The position numbers and the translations under genes are program-made. Under the pieces are notes generated by a model. That model ran no database searches. It saw nothing but the letters and a program-made list of their open reading frames with translations, and had not been told where the DNA came from. This document shows, piece after piece, positions 10,482-21,197 of a stretch of DNA of 35,446 bases. The DNA lies in NCBI GenBank assembly GCA_013054445.1, contig JAAMPI010000487.1:1-35446 (forward strand). The letters are read 5' to 3'. Each line of letters begins with the position of its first letter. Position 1 is the stretch's first letter. Origin of the DNA: Cudoniella acicularis (taxonomy: Eukaryota; Ascomycota; Leotiomycetes; Helotiales; Helotiaceae).

Positions 10482-12022
10482 ATGGTAAATATTGCAGGGA
10501 GATCCAGAGGCTGCTCAACCTGTCGCAGACGACGGGTCAAATGCGGTAAGATTTATGCTTTTTACGTATATTTCCCGAATGTCCCGACTAATCCTCCCAT
10601 TAAGATGAAAACCGCCCGATATGCAATCGATGCGAGAGATGTGGTTTTGAATGCAGCGGGGCCAAAGATATTGCCTTCATCAATCAGGGAAAGATTCTCA
10701 AGTCTGGACAGTCAGGGAAATACAAAGCCAGCTCAATAACACGTGACATCGAAGATAGGGTTTGGCGTGATAATATGCCTGCTTCTGTTAGTCTACAAGC
10801 TTTCGAAATCCAGGTCTACATCTGCTACACGAGAAAATATCTTCTTCGCAATAGCCCGATTGATTTAGCCTTGGAAGAATTTCAACCTGACGATTTGCAA
10901 ATGGCTGCCGAAAATTTAGGTGGTGCTAGAATGCTTCATCGTGCAATCCTAAGCCTTTCTATTATTTTCTTCGGCAACCAGCACAGGAACTCCTCAATCA
11001 GAAATCATGGATATGCCTTGCATGGAGTCGCTTTGAATCAGCTCAACGATGCTCTTTCGGACCCACAATGTTACATTCGAGACGATGTTTTTCTTTCTGT
11101 GATCACGATGATATTGTTGGAATGTTTCGTCCCAACGGGCCGGAGATACTATCTTAACCACATAATGGGATTGGAAAAGCTGCTTGAGCTTCGCGGACCG
11201 ACTCAACATCATTCTCCAAGATATTTTCAAATATTTAAGGGTATCCGCCGCATGATAATTCTTGCTTCATTGAGCATGAGAAAACCATCGATCCTTGCCA
11301 GAGAGGAGTGGAAGAATATCACAAGGAGCAACGATCCAGATGAAAATACTGAAGAACAGTATCTTCTGAACATCCTGGCGGACTATACAGTCCTGATTGC
11401 GGAATATGATATGGGGAAAGTGAATTGCAAGCAAAGCACGGGGGATATTGCAATTGAACGGGAGAAAATAAATCAGAGAGCGTTGGACTTGCTCGAGCAA
11501 CTTTACTCATGGAAGAGGTGGTGGGATAGCGAGGATCGGAACTTCCATTTCGAAATCACTGCCGAGAGTGCCGGAATACGAGTATTGCCGGAAGGGTTTG
11601 AAAGCAATGTAGTCACCTTCGCCACCGTCTTCATCTTCCCGAACCTCTTTGCCGCGACAATGTTGATGCTGTACAACACAACACTTATTTATGTGCTTCA
11701 AATCCTTTCGTCTTCACAACCACTGACCAACAAATATTGTCCAAAAGATGACCCGGAGCATCCGAAATTCCCTCAGAATGATCAAAATGACAAATATGCC
11801 TCAGCAGAAAAGCACGCGGCGCTAGAGATTTACCGTTGCGTTCCGTATTACTTGGACCAAAAGTGGCGTTTGGATGTAGGATCGTTGACAATTGCTCACT
11901 TAGCTGTCAGAACTGCATGGATGACGCTTGGAGGGAGTGGATCTCGTGGAGGAGGTTGGATGACAGATTTGTTAAAAACGAAAAGTAGCGAAGTGTTTGC
12001 AAGGGGTTTGTGGGCAGATTGA
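10482..12022 (+). CDS. Zn2Cys6 fungal transcription factor
   Basis: Two exons, 10482-10545 and 10605-12022, 493 residues. The 59-nt intron (GTAAGA...CTAAT...AAG) interrupts the zinc cluster exactly. Joining the exons restores CSTCRRRRVKC followed by DENRPICNRCERCGFEC, a C-x2-C-x6-C-x6-C-x2-C-x6-C binuclear zinc cluster at residues about 11-38. The rest matches the alpha-helical regulatory region of this class (ARMLHRAILSLSIIFFG, ending with MTDLLKTKSSEVFARGLW). It is a nuclear sequence-specific regulator by family. Its head-to-head position with the amidohydrolase makes that gene a candidate target. The start was set at the ATG ten residues before the first Cys. No defect seen. Confidence 0.9.
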
Positions 12023-12319
12023 TTTGCAGATATTCTAGTAAGAAATGATTACATGCAAACTCGAACGTCTAGAATATTAGTGAGCTAAAACTAGCCGGTG
12101 AGTAAGGCATATGACTGTAGGGAAGGCAGGCGGATGCGTATTTGAGAGGTGTGCCGCGGGAGCTCGAAAAGGGGAGGAGGTCACGTGCATGACGAGTTCA
12201 AGTTCACACGAAACAACCACTTAAGTAACGCACGCAAGGGATAAATGCTTTTGAAATTTCAGGGAAAGCGTGGTTGAGGTTGACTTTTACAAATACAGAA
12301 CGCCTTCATCGCGTCACCT

Positions 12320-13285
12320 CTATTTCTCCACTTTCTTCATCACCTCAACAGCCTCCTTCGCAGCCTGTCTCGTCGCCTCATCCAACTCGTTGACCGTGCT
12401 GACCCATTCAAATCTCTCTCTCCAATACGCGAACCTCTCTTTCGACCAACCTTTCTGTCCCTTCCAGTTAGTAGGATCGTGATCATACTCATCGCCCATC
12501 AACCCCTTATTTTCATAAAGTCCCTTTGCATTATAAATCATCCACTGTGCAGCGGCAGGAACTCGACCATCAAGAACCTTAATACCATGCAACTCAGCTT
12601 GATAAGTGCGCTCTTCCTCATCTTCATCAGCATGAACAGTAGGATCATAGCCTTCCCATGGTGTTTTCTCAAGCGTATCTCTAAGCACAGACCCTGCCCA
12701 TGACCTGGCATCTAAAGCTGGGTCGCTTGAAGCGTGCGTTGACAGCTTCGCAGTGAATGCGTTGATATTCACCCATTCCTGACGCTTTGTTGCGCGCTCG
12801 GGATCTGTGGATGGTGGGTCGCTGACTGTTAGTCGTACAAGTCAGCTGCTTCGAAATTATCGGAGGTGCCAATGAGGATGGCAGTGAATTAATTAATTAA
12901 TCAAAGGAAAGAGAGTCAGCTCACACGAAAATGCGAACTCGCGCCAGTGCATGTAGAAGTCGTACAAGCCCTTGAAATATCCATTTGCGGCAGGAATCTT
13001 GTTGATCTCCAACACCAGTTCTAGGAGCCTGTCGTTGAATTCTGGCAACTGTTTGATGGCGCTGGCGATCGTCCGCCATAAGATGAAGTCATTGTCGGGA
13101 GCTTGAGATCCAGGGTTCTGCTCAAGGTATTTGAGTGTGGGAGCAACGATTTGCTGTGCGGCTTGTGATATTGGGATAGTGGGGTCTGAAAAGAGGGTTT
13201 TAAGAGCGGTCAGTTGCTCAGGCTCAGCGGGATAATCCTCCTTGGCTTGAGCAGCCAGGAATTTTTCGTATGTAATCGATGCCAT
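12320..13285 (-). CDS. DUF3632 domain protein
   Basis: Two exons on the minus strand, 13285-12925 and 12825-12320, giving 288 residues. The 99-nt intron (GTGAGC...CTGAC...AACAG) keeps phase and joins HWREFAF to DPPSTDPERATKRQEW. Characteristic segments are the helical N-terminus (QLTALKTLFSDP), DNDFILWRTIASAIKQLPE, WVNINAFTAKL, RSWAGSVLRDTLE and the conserved VPAAAQWMIYNA. The family is fungal and functionally uncharacterised; the protein is all-helical and probably cytosolic. It converges with the Zn2Cys6 gene, with about 300 bp between stops that holds no gene. The intron contains a (ttaa)n run. No defect seen. Confidence 0.85.
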
Positions 13286-14268
13286 TGTTTGTTGAAGTTT
13301 CGGGTGAGATCCTTTTGATTCCGGCCCGAATTGAAATATGTTTAAATTGTATGAGACGTTGGAGTTGTTCTGGAAGGATGGCTAGGTTAGTATCTTATCT
13401 TCAGTGCTGGCTGGCTGAGTCCTTCATGCGCTATGCGAAGGGGCGCAGGCGGGAAGAGCTGAGGTTATCCTTATCCCGACGACTCCAAATGCGTGTAATA
13501 TCTTTTTTTGTAACCGTTTCCAATGGAAAAATTTGAAGGTGACAGGTGGAGGAAGCCAGAAAGTGCAAAGGGTAGGATTTAATATATGGCATCAGTAAAC
13601 AAAAATTGTTTTCTGATGTTTCTAACGTTTCTAACCCTGCATCCGGCACTATATAAATTTCCGGGTACTACCAACACTATATGCATGTCATATATTGATC
13701 GCCCTGGTCAGCAGCTGAGATTTAAACGCTACCTCCTTCCTAAAAAATCACGTAAATCCTTTTTTAAAGTTGTGGGGTTAAGCTTCGACCCACGCCTCAG
13801 CTCCACGATTCCTGAAGTTTAATTGAAAGCTAACATCCAGCCAGCCTATGACCCCCCATACGGTCTCACATGGCTTCACATACTAACTATATTGGCTAGA
13901 AGGGTATCACAGTCACGAATCCTCCGGTCACTAACACAGGCTAAATCAGTCTCGGATGATGGTCCCTTTCCACTTATTCTCGCAAACTAAATTAAAGAAA
14001 GGATTGTGCAAGCCTCATATTTGGGCTGCGGGATTCGAGGACCTCACAGTGGTAACAAAAAGGACTGCTCGTGATGGTCGTTGAGATTAGCTTATACGAC
14101 TCATACCCGAGTGTAACCCGAATGTTCAAAGTATATAACAGCCTAAGTTTTCTTCCAATTTCGATCATCATCTTCAGCAACAACAGTCTTCTCTCAATCT
14201 TCAGTCTCCGGGTATAATTCATCTTCAACCAAATCTCCTTCTACTTTTCAAGTAAATCACATTTCAAA
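13286..14268. other. Intergenic region upstream of the secreted RNase gene
   Basis: No supported gene. Open frames near 13279-13822 lack family features. A second TATA-like word (ctatataaattt) lies near 13650. The last 100 bp before 14269 are CT-rich, as is usual in fungal leaders. Confidence 0.55.
14132..14138 (+). promoter_or_regulatory. TATA box of the secreted RNase gene
   Basis: tatataa at 14132-14138, 131 bp before ATG 14269 and followed by a CT-rich leader, fits a core promoter for the T1-type RNase gene. Confidence 0.5.
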
Positions 14269-14859
14269 ATGCATTCCTTCAAGACACTCGCCTCCCTTTT
14301 CCTCCTCGCCAGTATCAGCGTTTCCAATGCCTACCCTACCGATGCCGCGCCCGAGTCCAGCATTGTCGAACGCGGTCTTACAATCGCCGTCGGCACAGAT
14401 GCCAAGAGTGCCAGCTGCCCATACACAAACAACAACCTTCCCGACGCCAACCCTCAACTTCCCGCCAGAATCTATGCTGCGCATGATTATACCCAGAACC
14501 AAGTCAAAAAGGCCATGTTGAGCGCTGCTCAATTGCAGGTTGATGACAAGCAGATTGGTGCTCGTAAGTCTCACTCCTTCCAATCATTTTTCTCTTCCTA
14601 GAACTGACATGGTGATACAGAGGGATACCCACACGCATTCGGCAACGGCGAGAAACTTCCCTTCCCGTGTGGAAGCAAGCGTTTCGAATTCCCTATCCAG
14701 CCAGATAACGATATCTATAGCGGAGGTGCTGTGACCGACCTCCCAGATCGTGTCGTCTATGAGTACAGCGCCGACAAGACCACTGCCAAGATTAACTTCT
14801 GTGGTGTTATGCGCCACGGCCCACCCCCTGCAAACGACTTCCTTCTCTGCAAGTCTTAA
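14269..14859 (+). CDS. Secreted guanyl-specific RNase, T1/F1 (N1) family
   Basis: Exons 14269-14563 and 14621-14859, 177 residues, with a 57-nt intron (GTAAGT...CTGAC...CAG). Residues 1-21 form a signal peptide (MHSFKTLASLFLLASISVSNA), followed by a propeptide-like segment with a possible Glu-Arg processing site (VERG). The mature domain carries the family catalytic set: YPH (His103), EFPI (Glu121), DRVVY (Arg142) and RHG (His164), with Cys115, Cys159 and Cys175 for disulfides. These correspond to His40, Glu58, Arg77 and His92 of RNase T1. The protein should be an extracellular guanine-preferring endoribonuclease. The usual THTGA...NNF motif is changed to RHGPPPANDF, so base recognition or turnover may be altered. 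Whether it acts in nutrition, competition or host interaction cannot be told. Confidence 0.85.
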
Positions 14860-15563
14860 GTGCTTCGTGATCATCGAGTTGGGAAAGGCAGGGGGTTTTA
14901 GACTCGCAGCATGGATAAATGGAGAATTTGAAAAGGGGCGTTGAAAATTATTTGCACTTACTAGAAATGGTTATGGTGACATAGCACGGAAATTGGGCAT
15001 GGGCATTGGATATGGGCATTTGAAGGGCGAAGGATTTGGATTTATGATGTGTCAACGTACTCTTCTTCTAGACTCGCAATTTGAACTCCACTTGAAACAA
15101 AATTCGTTCACACACCCAATAGGCTTGAGATGAAGTGCAGTAATAAGCAATGCATGATTATATAATGCCATAAGTCACTAATTACTGTGACTAGATGCCA
15201 ATTGAAATACTTTATTTTCTTCTCAAAGGATTTCGCGATTATGGTGTGGTCTGCATCACGAAGGTACCCGAAACACTTCAAAATACCAAATATGCTTGTT
15301 TTCCATTACTCATGGTAATTTCATACAATTTCTGGGATTTAGACCTGTGAAGGACTTCCAACCATAATCCGTGTGAGCTTGACTGAACAGAACTCTTGAC
15401 AGTAGTAAGCTCGAGCCCAAACGATTAAACTTTAATATTATATCCTAGATATAATTCGAGAATACTAACACAGTTAAAGAAGCAAAGATGACAACTCAGT
15501 TCCAAGCCTCAATCCAACAATCCGAAAACAAATTTCCACCTAGTGTTCACCCTTTTCCAACTC
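14860..15563. other. Intergenic region between convergent RNase and lipase genes
   Basis: About 700 bp, moderately AT-rich, holding the 3' regions of both genes. No gene or clear repeat seen. Confidence 0.6.
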
Positions 15564-16684
15564 TCATTTACAACCACCAATCTTCTCAAAATAATAGCTA
15601 TGAGCAGTAGTTGACCAAGTATCAGTCCCATCATTACAATCCGTATTCTCACTCCCAACACAAACCTTAATATCCGCCACTGCATAATTAACCGTCGTTG
15701 CACTTCCCGTGCTCAACCAAAACTCCGGACTCGTATGACGATACCCAACAACTTCGCCGGATACCGTGGAATCGGATCATTATAATGCGTAACTCGATAA
15801 TTGACACCAGCTTGTGCGTCTACAAAGTCCACGAAGGCTTCGTTTCCGATGCGTGGACTGCCGTAGGAGTAGATATCGGTGGGGATTCCGGCGGCTCGGA
15901 GGTAGGCGCCGGCGACGGTGGCGACGGCTCCGCCCAGACTGTGCCCAGTGGCAATGACTGAGTAGGTCGGGTAGGCGGCTACGGCTGCTTTGACGGCGGG
16001 CATAGTGGTGTCTTGGACGTCTTCCCAGGCGTATTGGAAGCCTTGGTGCATTTTGCAGCCTGAGACGAGGTCGGAACAGCTTTCGAGGGGGGCAAGGAGG
16101 CTAAAAGAATTTCCGGTTAGTGAGTCTTTTCTCTTCGTTGTGATGCTTTTGAAGTTTGGCTGGTTTGGATCGCATACTCACTCTGCAACGTAGTTATCGA
16201 AGTTGGCTGAGCCGGCGTATGAGACCACGATGAGCTTGTTAGTAGCATCAATTCCAACGAAACCTGAAGCTTCAGATTGGTCGTATCTGAAATTAAAATG
16301 TTAGTCGCTTGATATGCAAAAGTAGAAGATGCGTGATTGAATTTTAAAATACCCTAGAAATGCATAATTCGTGACTGCGGTTAAAGAGGGGCACACACCA
16401 TTGCTGCAGCTTATTTCTATACCGACCATTGATTTTACGGCGTTGCAATAAGCTGCACCTGCGTATTGAGCAAAAAATTGCATGTTGCTGAGCTCCGCTG
16501 CAGCGACTGCGGTGGTTGGAGTTGCTTTCAGGACATTAGCAGGGAGCACAAAATATTTCATGGCAGGGTAATTACCTCTCTCCGCCGCCACTAGAGTGGC
16601 ATTCCGAATGTCGATAATTGGCGAGGCCGTAGAAAAACGAGTGAGAAGTGCCAGGGAAAGGGAAAGTCTGATTGAGAACTTCAT
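15564..16684 (-). pseudogene. Secreted class 3 lipase with a one-base frameshift
   Basis: Exons 16684-16353, 16286-16182 and 16100-15564 (introns of 66 and 81 nt, both with CTAAC branch sites). The signal peptide is about residues 1-20. The alpha/beta-hydrolase core is intact up to residue 265: YAGSANFDNYV, GHSLGGAVAT with nucleophile Ser200, YGSPRIGNEAFV, and HYNDPIPRYP with Asp254. At the GGG of 15744-15746 the frame is off by one. Read in the normal frame it ends at 15713 (274 residues). In the next frame the expected C-terminus continues as HTSPEFWLS...DTWSTTAHSYYF, which holds the likely catalytic His, ending at TGA 15564. Exons sum to 974 nt, one short of a multiple of three. Either a real inactivating deletion or an assembly error. 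Otherwise it would be a 324-residue extracellular lipase or feruloyl-esterase-like enzyme. Confidence 0.85.
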
Positions 16685-16933
16685 TTTGTATAATCTGTAC
16701 CTGCAGTACTCGGCTGAAAAAGAATATTATGTGAGAGGTGCTGAACTCGACGGAAGCACAACAAGCAAAAAGCGCAGAAAAAGACAGATCGATCAACGAG
16801 TGACGAGGCAATAACCTGATGGAAAGAGCGTCTTAAGGAAATTGAGCACAGGTGAAAAGCTAGAAGCACAACTCAACTGAGCAGAAAATAGGTTCTGGCT
16901 AGCCAGCTGTATATGAAGTATCTAGGGAGAATT

Positions 16934-17300
16934 TCAAGACATCTGTGCACTGAGAGGATGCAGCGCAAGAACGCCATACCCGAATAAAAAAGAAACTTTC
17001 AAGACTTGCCCATTCTTGAGCGAAGGGTTCACACGGATGTCAGTTGTGGCCTTTGTTGTGTTGCCGTTTTCGGCTCCCAAGTGTATCTGAAACATTTGAG
17101 GTGGGTAAGGAGCTCTAAGAGGTTGGGGATTTGAGGTTCCTCGGCACGAAATGCCACCACGGGCAGCAGTGGGACGAAACTGTTGGTACCCGCATGTGAA
17201 ATCCACGACTTCACACTGCGCAGCGGTACGGGATAAAGAGCTGCCGAGGAAAGAATTTGGGGCTTACCTCGAAAGCATCACCGCAAGTACACTCCTGCTC
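16934..17300 (-). CDS. Possible small cysteine-containing protein (uncertain)
   Basis: Two minus-strand segments can be joined by a 52-nt intron-like gap (17267-17216, GTAAGC...CAG) in phase. The first ends with ECTCGDAFE and the second begins CEVVDFTCGYQQFRPT and runs to TGA at 16934. The combined segment has six Cys and a Pro/Gly/Thr-rich body. No start codon or signal peptide could be linked, and the 3' splice site lacks a clear branch point. It may be a decayed or misread gene. No family recognised. Confidence 0.22.
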
Positions 17301-17370
17301 TTGGATGGAGGCTTGGTCCGTGAAAAATTGTGACCGACTCCGCAGATATCGAGCCTTGCCGAAAGTTAGC

Positions 17371-18682
17371 TGACTTCTTCAACGGCCACCGAGTCTGCAT
17401 TTGCGATTTGTAAGTTTAGTGACTTGAGAGTTGGGTCACTTTCATCGGTCTGGTGGCGGAAGTCTTAAAGCCGCAGAAAAATACGGATCAAGCACGTGGC
17501 AGCAGGTCTGCCCAGTATTTGGTCACTCCAAATTCTTGGTGAGTTCGCCGAAGCAGCCAAATCTTTTAAGGTTCTCCTGGCTTGGTGGTTGGATCATGGA
17601 TATAATATAGGACAGCCTTGTCTATAAAAGAAAAGAGGAGCGGACATCGGATCGAAATCGATTAGATTCGATCTAATTCTCCGGGATGATGTCCAATTCT
17701 GTGCAGGTTCCACTATTCGATATTCCCATGTATCCGGTCAAAGCTCAAAATGCTCCACGTTCCTGGCCACATAGCATGACTCGAGATATGCTGAGTATTG
17801 ATTTTAGAGTTTGGCTTCAGGACTAAACGAAGCTCCGCCAGAGCTCTGAAGATGGGATAATGCTGATATATTTCCATCTCATGTGCGATGTGTGATAAAT
17901 GATATCTTGTCGGCGCATGCAAAATTTGAAGGGGAAAACGTGCGGGGCGGGGCGGGCCACGCGGTGACCGAGGCGCGGCTCGGTTAAAATTGGGACGCGT
18001 ACCGAAACCGGCAACATGGCCGTATTGAGCTTCGACTGCAGGCAAACTGGGACAGATCTATCCATCTTGCAACTTGCGAAGCTCAAAAGATCAAACCTCA
18101 AAATTAAGCTTTTAGAGGTCGGCTCCGCAACCGAACGTGGTAACGATGTTGAATCTTACCACTTTCACTCTTGGCGCGTTGGTCCCCACAGGTTCAGGCT
18201 CAGAAAGAGTACACTCCGTACCAGAATGGTGAAGGTTGCGACAAATCGGGTCATGACTCCACAAATTGACATTTAACTCCGAATGGTGGGCATGATTGGA
18301 TGATATGTTTCCGAAATTTGGCCAAGTTACAGCGAAGTGTTGAAGCACCTCCACCACTACCGGTAGCTGTCTCCAGAGCACACCCAAGCTAGCGGGACGA
18401 TATCACTATCTCCATGCAGAACGAAGCCTCTGTGACAGTTTCTGCTAGTTCATGCCGTCATGGAGAACGTGAAACGTGCACTCCTGACTCCACAGGATAT
18501 GAGACAGTGAAAGACTGTTCTTGCGGCGGTGCTCTCTCTGACTCTTATCGACTTCAATCCCTCGACAACTGGCTTGACGACTTTCACTATTCACAACCTA
18601 GGCCAAGTGAAATTATAGCGCTGAGCGCCCCGTGGTACTGAAAGCCTTCTTTTGGGTCGGACCAACAACGCCGAATCGCACA
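17371..18682. other. Intergenic region with a GC-rich island
   Basis: About 1.3 kb without a convincing gene. It holds a GC-rich block at about 17938-17985 (repeated ggggc, then gcggtgaccgaggcgcggct), which creates long shadow frames on the minus strand. The frame at 18414-18641, just before the receptor gene, has no family features and may be leader. Confidence 0.5.
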
Positions 18683-19985
18683 ATGGCCCTCGAAAATCGT
18701 GGGTCAGAATTGGCGGCGGTTGTCATTGTCCTCCTCGTTTTCACTCTTGTCGCAGTCGGTCTGCGGTGTTATACCATGGGGGTTTTGCTCAAACGGTTTT
18801 TTGCTGAGGACTGGCTTTCTGTGGTGACCCTAGTTAGTGTATAATCTGAATATGGAGTGTGGCAGCTAACGCAATCGCAAGACATTTTACATCGCATATA
18901 GTGCCTTTGTCTTGATAGCAGTCCACTTTGGACTCGGTGCACATGTTGATGACGTGCCTGAAGAAAATCGCCCCAAAGTACTGATGTACAAGTATCTCGG
19001 AATGGTCTTCTACGTCGCTGTGGCCGTGCTGGTCAAGTTCGTCGTCGGTATCCTTCTGCTACGCATCTGTTCGCATCAGCGCTGGCAGCGAATTACAATT
19101 TATACCCTTCTCGGAGTGGTTGCTGTGTTCAATATATTTTATATCTTCATCGTCATCTTCCAGTGTGTACCTATCGAATACTTCTGGTCCCGGTGGGAAG
19201 CGAACCCGCCTGTGACTGGAAAATGTAATAGCACCCAACTCGCTGTTATACCAACATACATCAGCCTCCTCTTGAATGTGGTTTCAGATTTTACATTGGC
19301 TCTCTTGCCAGTCTCGTTTGTTTGGAAATCAAAAATGGAGATCAGAACGAAAATCTCCGTGGTGGCAGTTCTCGGACTAGGATCTCTGTCAGTCTCTCTT
19401 CATCTTAATTATTCGTATTTTCTTAACCTGTCTTGCAGAGCATCTCTTGCGACCGCATCCCGTATTCCATATACCAAGGAGCTCCTGCACAGTACCGACT
19501 ATACATACGACTTCACCGACCTAGCTATCTGGAGCACTGTTGAACTCGCCCTAGGACTCAGCGCCTCCTCGTTCGCGACTCTCAAACCACTCTTCCGCAA
19601 ACTCAAGATTCTCGCAGTGACAACGAGGACCGGTACTGGGGTCAAACAGACGGGTCGGAACTCAGCACTGCATTCCAGAAAGCTATCGACAATGAGTTTA
19701 CCGTTTTGTTCGAATAATTTTGAGGAGATTGGGGACGAGGCAAGTGGGGGCTCGAAAAATACGGCGTGGCCACCTACCCCTAGCGATAAAGATGACGACC
19801 TTGAGATGGGTATTTTTGAGGATAAAAGTCGAATGGAGAGACATCAAAGTACGACGTCGCTAAATAGTCCGACCTCCGAGGATCTGGACGTTGTTGAGCG
19901 GGTCGAGCATTTCAAATTTTCACTCCGCCGACCGCAAACAGCGCATACAAAAACCCGGGAAAGCGTCACGTGGGAAGATAAATGA
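18683..19985 (+). CDS. PTH11-like seven-helix rhodopsin-fold membrane protein (copy 1)
   Basis: Exons 18683-18832, 18882-19387 and 19439-19985, 400 residues. Intron 1 is 49 nt (GTTAGT...CTAAC...AAG). Intron 2 is 51 nt (GTCAGT...CAG) and contains no stop, so the unspliced frame also reads through. Removing it restores GLGSLASLATASRIPY, a conserved junction. The N-terminal helix is ELAAVVIVLLVFTLVAVGLR, then AEDWLSVV, HFGLGAHVDD, KFVVGILLLRIC, FQCVPIEYFW, CNSTQLAVIPTYISLLLNVVSDFTLALLP and DLAIWSTVELALGLSASSFATLKPLFR. These are hallmarks of the fungal rhodopsin-like (SAT4/PTH11-related) family. The C-terminal about 130 residues are a hydrophilic cytosolic tail rich in Ser/Asp. The role is inferred as plasma-membrane sensing; the ligand is unknown. 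No CFEM domain. Confidence 0.88.
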
Positions 19986-21197
19986 TGTCAAGGGGGTAGA
20001 AAGCTACCTTTTGGGTATTGTTCGTAGAATAGTTGTAAGTGTATCTTCACAATAGAGACGAGATATTGAATCAAATCATAAAATGTAAAGGGCAGCAATG
20101 CAGCATTCACAAATTATGTCATACTCTGCATTTCCCATTCGTGGCTTCCATCCTCTGTAAAAACACAAGCTAGCATTTGCTGCATTCCCCACTATTTGCC
20201 ACGTACAACTTCACAATGCGGACGGACCTCAAGGCTAGCACCTTTATCAAGCCACTGGGACACCTTTGTAGAATGATTTACTAGTGCATTAGCTGAGAGG
20301 AAGCCGAACAATTTGTTGAAATCGCTGGGAAAGTTGATGGGTCCGACCTCGGCTAATAAGTTGCTGTTGTTACAGAACAGGCAGTCCCCAAATGCATAAA
20401 ATTATCTGATTTTGCCTCTGATCGAGAAAACATTAGCTACTATGTAGTAACTTTTGTTGTTATTGTGAAGATAGATGCATATTTGTTTATGTAACACTTG
20501 CGATTTTTAAGGCAGTAAGCAAGCAGGGTACGCATTTGAATATCTTAGCTACAAGTAACCAGTCTCGACCTCATTGGCAAGAGGAACAAATCTCATCAGG
20601 CCGGCTTTATTATGTCAGTCAAGGTTCTGTTTTACAAAGTAATTTAATAGAAAGAAATATCAGGGAAAAGAGGGAGAAATCTACTTCTGCTATTTCCTGA
20701 TTTCTGCTTATTGGCAGAACTTCTTTCTTGAAGCTTAAACTATCCAAGTTTACTCTTTCATGGCAGAAGGTCTCTCCGAAGGCCGGATGAGTCAATCTCC
20801 TGTCGTCGTTTAATGGCTGTGAAGTGTTGCTTTGCTACCGTCCAAATCAAGAAGAGACCTTCTTTCTCTACTAAAACAAATAGCGATGAACTAAACCAAA
20901 ATCAAAACCAAAATAAGCGAAACTATACATTTAAACTACTGAATTCACGTTGTTGAGAGTCAGTGATCACTTATAATAGCACAATGACGTGGAGAGCCTG
21001 GGAATACCTCGGTTCATAAGCTCGATAGAGAGAGTCTAATTCACAGGCCGCAACACATTCACTAAGCAAAAAACGCAACAAAGAAACTTTAATTCGGTTT
21101 AGCTCAGACTAGCCTTGGAGCGAAAGCCTCTATCCCCAAGATTTCTTGAATTCTCTCCCTTCTCTCTCCCACAACACCAAAGTCAACGGCCGTGACA
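19986..21197. other. Intergenic region between the two receptor genes
   Basis: About 1.2 kb without a supported gene. The last 60 bp before 21198 are CT-rich leader. No repeat or motif of note. Confidence 0.6.

Noticed and set aside
12270..12703. Plus-strand frames over the DUF3632 second exon
   Set aside because: Antisense shadows of a clearly supported spliced gene.
14540..14944. Short plus and minus frames across the RNase second exon
   Set aside because: Alternative frames of the spliced RNase gene; the catalytic motifs are in the chosen frame.
17713..18101. Minus-strand frames of about 92-110 codons
   Set aside because: Produced by the GC-rich block near 17940, which lacks stops in several frames; no protein features.
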